A stretch of 64,000 nt of DNA from assembly GCA_037576215.1 (NCBI GenBank), contig JBANDB010000003.1, positions 124,001-188,000 on the forward strand. Reading direction: 5' to 3'. Positions 47,843-58,719 of this stretch are shown here, one piece after another. The notes below the pieces were generated by a model. That model ran no database searches. It was not told the DNA's origin and worked only from the letters and a program-made list of their open reading frames with translations. The position numbers were made by a program, and so were the translations under genes. The stretch's first letter is position 1; every line of letters begins with the position of its first letter. The DNA is from Armillaria gallica (taxonomy: Eukaryota; Basidiomycota; Agaricomycetes; Agaricales; Physalacriaceae).

Positions 47843-49328
47843 CCCCACCACGTCATGCCATTGCTGAGTTGAGCTGTAGTAATAATGTTATGTTATTCTC
47901 TGCATATCAATGCATTGTTTCATGACTTGATAGGAATTTTAAGATTTTATTACAGCTCTCAACTCTCATTGCTTCATGAAATCACTTTAATCAGTATAGC
48001 AAGGTTCAGAATTTGATGGCAGGGAATTACAGGGAAAATGAAGGGATTATTCTACTGCTGTGTATTGTTTAACATCTTGGAACCTTCAACTGATTCTCAG
48101 ACATCTTGTAACATATTCAGGACACAGTTGAATATAAATTATTTTGCAATACACATGACCAAACACCAACTGCCCCATTTCATTCAGTAGATGTAATAGA
48201 CATAGAAAGTATACTGTTCTTTCTCTCTGTACCCTTACATGTGTGACTTGAGACTCCCAAATTTGTGTTATGAATACCACAATGCTATAAGTGGTCCAAT
48301 TTTGCTGGCCATTCAAACATCTCTTGCAATACTGATGCCTTCATTATTTTCCAAATGGTTACTGTGAGACTCTTTATAGACCCTATTGTAACTCTTTTTG
48401 TCTTTTTTCAGATCTGAGCCATTTTTGTAGAGACTTGCAGTGTTTAAATCTTGCTGCACCTATGTATAAGTGGGCAGTGCCATACATTCATGGTCACTGC
48501 ACCTTGCAGGCTGTACCACAACAAGATAAAACAATACTCACCTCACTGGGTGCCTAATGAACTTGGCACTATTTTTTTCCAGATGTAATATGTGCTCAAT
48601 TTGTTATATTTATCTCATCATGACTTCATTCAATGCTAGAGGTTCACAGAATTCCAAACCAGGAAGTCCCTGATTTACAATGGATAGTGCAAACTATGAC
48701 CTTAAAGAAACTGAGGATGAGAGAAGTGCATCCAGTGTAATCACTGGAAGGTTTCAATGTAATTAAGCTCACTGAAATTTTTCATTAGAAGTATACTCAT
48801 TATCAGATCATTGTCTCAACAATACTAAGCTTCCTCTCATATGCAGCTGTTTATCCTATGTGTGATTGACCACCTGTTTCATATCTGTCAATGCCCCAAC
48901 TTAGTGCAATAAGGATATTAGAGATGGGAACTGCAGCTGAGAGTTTCACTGTATACAGTGATAGTACACTTCATTGATAATGGCTTAAATATCCTGCTGA
49001 AGTCTCTTCTTTGGTCTCTACATGCTCAGAACCAAACAATGTAAGTTGGCAAGCTGATGTTTTCATAATGATGATGCTGTTTCACAGACTTCTCAGCTCA
49101 GAAATTTCTCATTTATTATGCTATTGTGTAGTTCTTACTGTTATTTATGCAGATTGTTTAGAGCAATAGTGTTTCTGACTGTGCTTGAAATTTTATGGTG
49201 GGAGGAAAAGCTGCTAGGAAAGAAAAGAAGGCAAAGTCAGACCAGGCTCATCTTCTTACTATCACCTGACATGTTGTTTCAGTTTGCTTTCTGGCCAATC
49301 TGATGGAGGGTATTGTTTTCATAGGTAG
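47843..49328. other. AT-rich, CpG-poor stretch without recognised content
   Basis: Only short frames; nothing supported. Confidence 0.4.
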
Positions 49329-49854
49329 TACTATGATGGCTTTGATATGTGAGGCTGAAATAGTGAAACTGATTTATTTTTAGTTGGTTTTTACTTTATA
49401 ATATCAAACAAATATATATAATATCTTTTTCATATTTGTGATTTTATCCTATCACTGCATGATGGCTTTGATATGTGAGGCTGAAATATTGAAATTGAAA
49501 GATATTTATTTTTAGCTAGTTTTTAGCTTAAAATATCAAAGAAATATGCATAATATTTTTTCTATATTTGTGAAAATCATCTCAAAACTGGATAAAATCA
49601 CAAATATAGAAAAGATTTTGCACATATCTCTTTGATATTTTAAGCTAAAAACTGGCTAAAAATAAATATTTTTCAATTTCAATATTTCAGCCTCACATAT
49701 TAAAGCCATCATGCAGTGTATTTTGAGGTGATTTTCACAAATATAAAAAAGATATTAGCAAATTCTTCTGCCTATTTTAGGCAACAAAATGATAAAAATA
49801 AATATCTTTTAAACTCAATATTTAAGCCTCAATTACTGAAGCCATCATGCAGTG
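49329..49854. repeat. Older palindromic MITE copy, split by a younger copy of its own family
   Basis: The left half (49329-49451) runs CTATGATGGCTTTGATATGT through TTTGTGATTTTATCC. The right half (49719-49854) resumes TTTTGAGGTGATTTTCACAA and ends CATCATGCAGTG. The two halves rejoin into the same centre as that of the inner copy, read in the opposite direction. Confidence 0.7.
49453..49718. repeat. Younger palindromic MITE, 266 bp, inside the older copy
   Basis: Ends CACTGCATGATGGCTTT... and ...CCATCATGCAGTG, with TA at 49450-49451 and 49719-49720. The arms of about 120 bp pair over TATGTGAGGCTGAAATATT and TAGCTTAAAATATCAAAG. Confidence 0.75.
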
Positions 49855-50232
49855 TGGCCAAGACAATAGCAGATACCATGCTTCAAATTTCCATATCTTC
49901 ACTTATGTTCAATGTTTATTCCTTCAGTACCAACACTTTATTCAAGCTTCATTTTTTTCATAGGCTCTTCCATCTGTTTTCATCAAGGTATCACTGCTGA
50001 TGAGTATACAACTTATATTTTGTATTAGGTTTTTCCAGAATTGTTGTCTTCCCTTGTGCTTATTATCACTAACAGAATACATGTTCAGTGTTTTAATTAT
50101 AATTTGCATAGCATCCAAACTGTTAATAGTTATTGTGGGCTTTTTACCACTTGGGGCCTGAGCATGCCACAATCAAGGAGGTCTGCATAGGTATGATTTA
50201 TCATATACAAGCTGTTAACCTGATTCCATAAT
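49855..50232. other. Spacer 3' of HET4, no gene seen
   Basis: CpG-poor sequence; frames of 76-94 codons on both strands have no domain. Confidence 0.4.
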
Positions 50233-50439
50233 TCAACAAAGCATTATTTTAACTTTATTCTCAAGTTCAAGTTTCCAAAGCTTCTCTCCTTCATCATCTG
50301 CCACATGGAACACTGATAAGTTCTCAAACTTCCCATCATCTCTTAGCTTGCCAACTACCCAGAAATAGAGATCATGCATTGAATCCAAGGCACTGGAGCC
50401 TATCAACACATATAAGCCATCAGGAATTGGGTACATGTG
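50233..50439 (-). pseudogene. HET4, C-terminal part (split by RTE-B)
   Basis: The minus frame from MYPIPDGLYVLIGS to the stop at 50233 matches the last 65 residues of HET2 (MYPIPDDSYALIGS, then WVVG and FENLSVF). The codons before it lie 11 kb away at 61815. The joint falls in the same His-Met pair as in HET2 (ADHMYPIP). Confidence 0.85.
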
Positions 50440-50862
50440 TATTAAACCTGAACTCCTGTTAAGGGTAAACAACGGCTGTCTCGTGTTCAGGCAGTCACCG
50501 ATGAATCCCTTAAACAATAGGTGTTAAGGCTAAGTCCTTAGCTTTCTGCAGTGAATTAAGCAATAGTTTCAGTATAGATTAAAGTTAGCTTGAAGCTGGA
50601 GTACATACAGTGAGAGCTACTACTTAAGTATTTGAAGTGAGGGTTCTAATAATAGACCATGTGAGAAGGATAAAGTTCATGAGCATGCAGCATTGGAGTG
50701 AGGATGTATGAGCACACAATATTGAAGCAAACTTGCACAACATCGAAGAGATAACATGGGAATGATGCCTTGCAACTCAGTTGCCCCTATGGTCAGTGGT
50801 CTGGTCAGTCCAGTTGGGTGAGATAAGATAAAATAAAGGAAAAAAGTGAATAAATCATAACA
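50440..50862 (-). repeat. 3' LTR of RTE-B (423 bp)
   Basis: On the minus strand it begins TGTTATGATTTATTCAC and ends GGTTTAATA. The purine-rich AAGGAGGGGTAA just before it (50863-50874, minus) is the polypurine tract. It is the same length as the 5' LTR, with no gaps. Confidence 0.9.
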
Positions 50863-50896
50863 TTACCCCTCCTTAAGGCAGGCATCCCGACTGCTG

Positions 50897-53800
50897 TTAA
50901 GGTATCTCTGTCGGTTCAAAGGGTGATTTTGTGTCGGTTGAAGGATTGTTGTGACCCCCGAGTAAGTCCCACAGCTGTTCTTGATTGTACCAGACCTTTC
51001 TCCCCATGGACAGGTTGGTATAAGATTGCCAGTCTTTTTTTCCGTTTATGACCCCGTCTACATATTCAGCGAGGAACTCTTTGATGAGCTCGTCAGCGTC
51101 CATGTCACTTTCCTGTACCCAACTGTTTGATTTGGGTCCATAACCCTTCCATTTAACAAAGTAGTCCGTTACTGTGTTTGGTGGTTCTCCTTGTCTTCCT
51201 CGAACTTGATGTTGTCTGCTGTTTAAGACTTTTTCAACTTCATAATGTTCTTCACTGTCTATGAGATCTGGTGGTGGGGGCGGTGGTTGTTCTTGGTTAG
51301 GGAACGCCAGAGGAACGTATGGGGTAAGCAACGACTTGTTAAAGGTGGGGTGAATCTTCCAGTTGGCTGGTAGAGCCAGGGTGTATGCGGAAGTGCCTTT
51401 CTTGTCCTTGACTTCAAAAGAGCCTGTCTGTTTATTGTTGAGCTTCCTTTTTGGCCAGGGTAGGTGGAGGTTGAATGTGTTGAGCCAAACTTTGTCGCCT
51501 ATTTTATACTCGATGGCTGGGCATTTCGACTTGTTGTATTGTGCTTTCATTTGTAGTGCAGCTTTCTCAAGCGACTTTCTGGTGGTGGCATGGATCTCCT
51601 GCATCTTGGAAATGAAGGTGTTCGAAGCAGGGGTTCAGAATGGTGCAGCGGGTTTAGTTCCTGGTAGTACAGCAGGGTTATAACTGTAATTGACCTTGAA
51701 GGGACTTTTGCCAGTAGAGGAGTGTACCCAGTTATTATAAGCGAACGTGGCAAGAGAGAGCCATTCTGCCCAATCAGTTTGGAGATGATTGATGAACATG
51801 CAAAGGTATTTTTCAATTTCTTGATTAACCCTCTCGGTTTGCCTGTCTGTTTGGGAGTGATAGGCTGTCGAGGCGTTGCCCTTGATCTGAAGAAGGTCAT
51901 AAAGGTCTTTCATGAATTTGGACACGAATACGGTCCCCCTGTCTGAGATGACGACCTGGGGCATCCTGTGCTTGGCATATACTTTGTCCCATAAGATCTT
52001 CACCCACCCTTCCGATGACAGTTCAGTAGAGCATGCGACTGGGATGATCTCTTTCGAGAAATGGTTGACAATTACAAGGATGGCATTGCAGCCATTGCTC
52101 TTGGGTAGACCTGTTACCATGTCTACCGAGATGTGGGTCCATGGGTGGAGGGGTATTTTGTTGGGATGGAGTGGTGCTGCCTTTGCTTGAATGCTGCTCT
52201 TTGTTCATTGACAAGTTTCACAGGCTCGCACATAGGCTTCAATGTCCTTCTTCATTTTCAGCCACCAGAACTCTCATAACACGAGTTCTTTGGTTTTTTC
52301 AATACCCAGGTGTCCTGTGGTAACATGGTCATGAGATTGAGCTATGATTTCCCCTCAAAGTGTGTGGTCTCGGGGGATGTAGATCCTTCTGTCATACCAA
52401 ATGAACCTATCTTTCAACTTCATGCCGCGGTCATGGTTAACAGAGCCGGTGATGGTGTTGTCCCAGAGATGAACGTTTAGGGTAGCAGTTCGCACATTTT
52501 GATGGGTCTTCTTGACAGTGGGCATGATCATTGCCCTGAAGTGCTCGGGAGATAGGACAACTACCTGGTCATTGTCATCCTGACCTTGATTGTGGTCCAC
52601 CCATCAGGAGAGGAGGTCTGCCTTCTTGTTAGCAGTCCCGGCTTTGTGGTGAAGGGTGAAATGATATTCCATGAGCTCGGTGATCCATCAGGCTTGGCAT
52701 CAGTTTACCTTCTGGTGTTTTTGGAAGTACTGGAGGTTTTGGTGGTCCATCCAGATTTCGAAGTCTTGATACGTGCCCATCAGGTAGTGTCTCCATTCCT
52801 CTAGGGCGAGCATGATTGCCAAGAGTTCCTTGTTGTAAATCTTGTAGTTACGCTCAGTAACAGAGAGTGATTTGGACAGGAATGAAACCAGCCTCCACTT
52901 GCCATCCTACTCTTGGGAAAGTACTGCCCCGATGGCTCCTTCACTAGTGTCCACCTCTACCCTAAATTTCCCTTTGTTTGTTGGTATAGCAAGTATGACA
53001 TTCTCGGCTAACTGTTTCTTCAGTTGCTCAAATGCCTCCTGCTGAGCTTTACCCCACCTCCATGCATCATTGCCTGTTAATTGAGTCATGGGCTTTATGA
53101 TTTTGCTGTAGTTTTTTATGAAACACCGGTAGAAGTTAGTGAGCCCCAGGAAAGACTGGAGCTCCTTCTTCTTGGTCAGTACCAGCCAATCAAGAATACC
53201 CTTGATCTTGATGGGGTTCATTTGGATGCTGCCTTCGCTAATGATGATGCCCAAGTATTCTGTTTTCAAAACCTCAAACTTGCACTTCTCAGCTTTAAGA
53301 AACAATTTGTGCTTTCATAAAATTGCCAACACTTCTCATGTGATTCGATGGTGTTCCTCCTTAGTCTTTGACATGATAAGGATATCATCAAGGTAGATGG
53401 TAACTTTCCCAGATGCGATGAGGTCTTTAAAAATGTCGTTCATCATCCACTGGAAGGTGGCAGGTGAGTTGGTGAGCCCGAAGAACATTACCATTGGTTC
53501 ATACAGGCTGCAGTTGGTTCTGAAGGCTGCCTTCCACTCATCCCCCATCTTGATACGAACGTTATTGTACCCCCATTGAACATCCAATTTAGAAAAGTAT
53601 TTGACACCACGCAGCTTGTCCATGAGTTCTGAGATTAAAGGAAGCAGGTAATGATTTTTAATTGTCATCTCGTTAAGCTTCCAATAATCCTGAATGGGCC
53701 TCAGCTTCCCATCCTTCTTCTTGACAAAAAAGAATGGCAATGCCATGGGCGATTTGGAAGGTTGTATCCTCCCACTGGCTAGGTTCTTGTCCAGGAATTT

Positions 53801-54544
53801 GTCCAACTCTTCCTGTTCTTCTTGATTCAACAGGTAGACTTTGCAGTCAAGATTGGCATTAGCGTTTGGAATGAGTTTGATAGCGTGGTCCCAGGGTTTC
53901 GGCTCAGGGAGTTCATCAAAGCTTTCTTTATTGAATAAGTCTTTGAAGTCTCGGCACCATTCAGGAACCATTTCTTCAAATGTTTTGGCCTTCTTCTCCG
54001 TGTTCGCCTTGGCTGCTAGATCATTGGCTACATGCTGCATCGCCCTAATGTGAATGGCTTCTTCAAAGCTTATCACAAGTATGGTGTCTCCTTCTTCAAG
54101 CTCTTCATCCCACCTGTCATATGGATCTGCATCTGGTAATGGAATCGGGGTGTGATGGCATTGGCATTGGGCAAAGATCATTTTTCTGGTTTGCCAATTG
54201 ATTAGCGGATTGTGCCTTACCAACTAATCATGCCCAAGAAAGATGTCACGATCCTTCAGGTTGGTGATAGCTAGGTCTATGTGCTTGGCATGATCCCTGA
54301 TGATGATGCATAATTCCATGAAGGTGGTGATCTGCCCCATGCTATTTCTTGATCCATCCACATTATATACGGTGATGGGCGCTGTGGTTGCATGAGTGGG
54401 GATGTTATGTTTCTTGATGAAGGCTCGATTGATGGCACTACTAGTGCAACTGCTGTCAACCAGAGCCAAAGAAGTGATGCAGGTGTGGCTCCCCGGTATC
54501 CTGACTTGAACATTGGTCGTCAGGGCCTTCTCGCCTCTGCTCAA
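50897..54544 (-). pseudogene. pol: RTE-B pol: protease, RT, RNase H, integrase, chromodomain, many stops
   Basis: One minus-strand frame set. Protease (54544-54224) has LVDSSCTSSAIN where DSG or DTG is expected, and its end LGHD*LV has TAG for the usual Trp. RT (54223-about 53000) has YLDDILIMSK. RNase H follows (VEVDTSEGAIGAVLS). Integrase has HLGIEKTKE...CETCQ and the acidic triad in SVDMVTG, ISDRGTVF and TERVNQEI (52120-51635). The chromodomain is YEVEKVLNS...YFVKWKGYG...SWVQESDM (about 51250-51080), expected to steer insertion to chromatin. At least nine TGA or TAG stops break RT to integrase, and almost all TGA sit where arginine is usual (CQ*TKS, TL*GEI, VN*CQA*W). Confidence 0.9.
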
Positions 54545-55178
54545 TCAGCAAATGTAGCGCTTGGGTTGTCAGAGCTCATACATCTGTTTCAGTGCATTGA
54601 TGTGCATGGTTTTTCTCAAGCCATCGATCATCTCATCGACCACCTCCTCAACTCGTGTCTTATGGATCCAATTCTTTAGGGTCGCCCTCGCTTCCGACTC
54701 GGTTTTTGCCTCCTTGATACCTTGTAACATCCACTCCGCTTTGAACAGTTTGGGCCACATATGCAGGACCTTCTCAGTCTTTGCACCAGAACCTGACAGT
54801 TTGGCTACCATTGACTGGGTCTCCTCAGGAACAGGCGGTAGGTGTTGGTTAGGCTTCTGGCTCATCTGGAAGCTGGTATTGTCCTCATCGTTGGGAATCT
54901 CCTCAATCTGTACTGGGTGCCCCCTTTCTACTGCCTGGGCACTAGCAGTTTCCTCCCATTTGGCTGAGTCATGCTTGTTCTTGGTCAGGGCTATTGCGCA
55001 TCCAACGGTTCTTGCTGCATGCATGTCTTTGTTGGGATCACCTAGAGGGGTGTCTCACCGATCCTCTTTGGAGGAATTGGATTGCTGCAAGTTCGACTGG
55101 ACCTCAGGGCCACAATGAGTTGCAGCAGGCTTGACTTGTGCTGAATGAATGGACTTACCAGCCCAGCCATTGATACAC

Positions 55179-56717
55179 TGTCTATGTGTTCACACCTAGA
55201 TTTTGTGATTTTATAATAATACTATTGCATATCTATCTTACATTAGTGATACTTAGAGGACTATAGCTGAGGCTTCAAGCTGATAGTTAGACTAGTATGC
55301 AACTAGTTGTTATGATTTTTCCATTTTTTGTTATCTTATCTTATCTCAGCACCTTGGCAGACCATGTGGATACCAATGCTAGACCACATGACTCCATCAT
55401 TCCCACCACCCCTGGCAGGTATCATACAACTTGTCCTTTTTACAAAGCTATTATTAGATACAAACAGACCAGTATATAAGTAATGCTACTCAAAGCCACA
55501 TACCCTAGCTTTGAGCTAAGTTTAATCCCATGGACTTTACTCCCTGTGCATGCCCCAGGAGTCTAAGCATTATACCTCCATGCCATAACAAATGCCACGG
55601 TTCCATTGTCCCACCCAAAGTGAGAGGCGGTGTTCATTGGACGCCTTGTTTGTTATTCCCAAGTCTGTCCCTAACACTAGTAGAGCCAGGACTTAGATGC
55701 GATACCACTAGTGGGTTAAATCTACCAGCCAGCCATACTAGTGACTTGAATGCTAACAGGGCTAAGTGAATACGGCCACTAGTGGACAAGTAATGCAACT
55801 AGTGCACCAAACAAGAAGCAAAGGACACAAATCTTGTGAAGTTCGGTCACTAGCGAGCCAATCTGGGCATAAACGCCTAAGTCAGGTTAACTAGTCATGC
55901 GGCAATCTCGAAACAGGACTTAGAAATGAATTAGCAACGGATTAACCTTGCAGCAGATCCAACTAGTGCGATACAGATCCATTGCGATCGGTACTAGTAT
56001 AGCCAGGCTGCACCTTTGATCACAATCAACAGCTGTTACAGGCATGCTCGCCTGGCTAGTCATTTATCCTTGACACTAGTGGAGCGTCACTGGGCCCAGG
56101 GCATGGAATACAACCAGTAGCAGAGCTCCTAGGCTCACTAGTCAGCAAGCGACCATTTCTAGACCGACTATTGTGTGATTATTCACCATTATTCATGACT
56201 AGCCAAGAAATCCTTATCAATAATACCCCTCTAGTCAGTTATTTATATCTCGATCATACCTTGTTTGTCAGTATATAAGTAGTAGAATAGGTGCATGTGT
56301 GGTGCAGGCAAGCCATCCCTGCAATTGTAACCTACTAGTCAGTATCTAGTGCCCTTTTGTGTCCTGCAAAGGCCAAGAGTGTTTCAAAGTTAGTTCAAGC
56401 AAGTTCTCGAAGTTTAAAATATTATTCTTAGGCCAAGAGTGCCACTAGTCTGCCTAGAAAGTGACTAGTCAAGTGTTTATTCACTTGTAAGACATTATAG
56501 GACCAAGAGAGCCACTAGTTCGAAGCAGTCCCAGTCAGAGCGAGCACAGTAGCTCAAGTCAGGTCACTATTCATCCAATTGTGTCTTACCAACCCCGCTA
56601 GTGTGAGTAGTATGCTTATATAGCTCACTAGTAACGAAATAAAATGTCTTTAAATAACTTTCCTTGATTATTGGAGTCTGCAGAGTGCTTCTATCGTACT
56701 CGAAACACCCAAATTCA
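55179..56717 (+). repeat. ACTAGT-rich solo LTR inserted in RTE-B gag
   Basis: Begins TGTCTATGTG and ends CCCAAATTCA, with a near-perfect target duplication ATACAC/ATACAT (55173-55178 and 56718-56723). It contains a TATATAAG box at 56271-56278 and AATAAA near 56639, so it reads as a plus-oriented LTR of about 1.17 kb once the nested 369 bp LTR is removed. The hexamer ACTAGT occurs about 17 times. No coding frame. Confidence 0.7.
55308..55676 (+). repeat. Solo LTR of the RTE-C family nested in the ACTAGT-rich LTR
   Basis: 369 bp, starting TGTTATGATTTTTCC and ending TCCCTAACA, the same length as the RTE-C 5' LTR. It is flanked by the target duplication CTAGT (55303-55307 and 55677-55681). It keeps the TATATAAG box (55473-55480) followed by AGCTTTGAGCTAA (55507-55519), but most CpGs are gone. 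Confidence 0.85.
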
Positions 56718-57397
56718 ATACATTGGTGATAAGTGTAGAGTTAGTGATTGGTTTAGTGTTGTTGGTGTTCATTGCCAGCCTCTAGTCCATTTGCCACTCG
56801 CTGTTACCAAGCACATCACCATCTCCCTCAGGACTTAGCGAATCGTTCAGCCCCTGCCTAGGGCCTATGCTGACCTGGTGCCAACCATCGTCTTGCTGTT
56901 GGCTCACACTCCTGGGACTGTTGCTCTGCTGCTGATCATCAGATCACACAATTGGTCTGCTGCGGATGGTCTTGATGGTTGCAGGCACACAAGTGAGCCC
57001 ATTCCTTGTGGTTTTCTCCAACCGTGGAGCTGCTTTATCAGGGGGGGCATATCCCTCCAGTGGAGGTGCTTGTTCCCCTGCCCCATCCAGTCGCCCAGCT
57101 GGCACTGTTATGATGGGTGACACTATGGTAGGTGTCGTTTTGTTTGCTACTTTCACTCGTGAGGAGCTACTTGCCAAATGTTTAGCTGGTTGCACAGTCT
57201 TGGGGATGGTGGCCCCATCTGCCTGTTTCAATTCTTCTTCAGTTTCTGTTCCAGCAGTGAAGTTGCAAAGTGGTATATTCAAATGTGCGATGTGAACTAC
57301 AGAAGTACTATAAGCCTGACTAGCGGGCAACAAATGCGTACCAGATGAAACTAAATCCTTGGCCGAGTCAGTCAAATTATTTACTGCTCAGCCCCAT

Positions 57398-58719
57398 TGA
57401 TGAACCTATAGACTCCTGCGGGCAGAAAACACAAGACCTGTAACGGCGAGTGTAACCAAGCACAGAATCTGAAGGCAGGTTCTAGCGAGTCTAGTCTTGC
57501 ACCTCCATGCGATGACTGTAGCTTCCTGGTGGTGTAGCGAAGTATTGCTACACTTTGTTATGATTTTCTGAAGGCTGTTCAGAGGCTCAAAGTATGTATG
57601 CAAACTTTCCTGGAAGGGAAAAGGTGCCTAAACATGGATATATGCTGAGTGGGGGTGACCTAGATGCAGCACAAACTATGTGGTGTCAGAATCCTGGCTA
57701 CAGTTCCAGTAGAATCTATTTTCCTATGCTCGCATGCTTTCTTTAGAGAAACGCAGAGATGGAGCTGGCTTATCTAGAGAAACTCGAATTAGTATCATTC
57801 CTAACTTATAGGAACAGTATGCTGTTGGTGTTAGAGACTAAAGTTTGGAATCCTAGCTATGGATTACCCTTTGAAGTCTTCAGGTATGCAAATTTATGAC
57901 AGGGGGATGACAAACAAGGTAGTCTTTATATGATACCCTTGCTTGTGTTTTGGATGAGAGGATGTGAATCAAGTTATTTAACACTTGGTAGCTAGCGAGT
58001 TTGGAGAAAACTTCACAAAGTGTTATATCTCTTAAGAACGTAGAGATATTAACTTTTAATTCGTGTGTATTGGGTGGTATGTGTGGTGTATGTATCTTCT
58101 ATCGAGAATTGTCCTCTCTATCTACAGTCCATCGGTTTTTATATTACAGAGTTGTACTTGCTAAGTAAGCAAACTTTTACCTTGGCTTGATATCCACAGT
58201 ACATGATTTGTGAACATAGCAAACTATTTGTAACCGTAGTTCACTATACCATGTGCTACTCTACTGTGCATACTTATTAAAAGTTCATGTAGCCTAATAA
58301 AGCTATGAAAGGTTTACTAATTTACTTACTACTTACTCAGCCGCAGTTAATGGCTCACTAATCTCTACTATATTTCTAAGCTGTAAAGGCATATCCATAT
58401 GGCCTCTTGAGAATCCATAGCTATGCATAGCCTACGTGTAGTTAAACTGCATGACCATATGGCTCTGTCCACATGCAAAGGCCCAGAATAATGACACATG
58501 TCTAACTTACTGTGGAAGGATTGGCAATCAATGTGCCTTGAGGCACAATGACTCATAGATATTGGAGTGAAAGTTCATGTGGAGTGGGAGATTTAATATG
58601 ATTCTACCTGTGCCGGGCTTGCAATGTTTGGTTTATTGAAAGGCCACGTAAGGGAGATAGGTGATAAATTGTAAGTGGTGTCCACGATTTCAGAGCACAC
58701 AGAGCCTGAAGGCTCATCA
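57398..58719 (-). repeat. Solo LTR of the RTE-A family in RTE-B gag
   Basis: Full-length 1322 bp copy of the LTR at 6042-7366 in reverse orientation, with the same TGATGA...TCATCA ends. Flanking 5 bp differ (CCCAT left, CTGTC right), so no target duplication remains. Most CpGs present in the 6-7 kb copy are TG or CA here. Confidence 0.85.

Noticed and set aside
51363..53396. Plus-strand frames opposite RTE-B pol (for example 51363-51683, 53081-53396)
   Set aside because: They are complements of integrase and RT coding sequence with no introns or domains, unlike the antisense genes of RTE-A.
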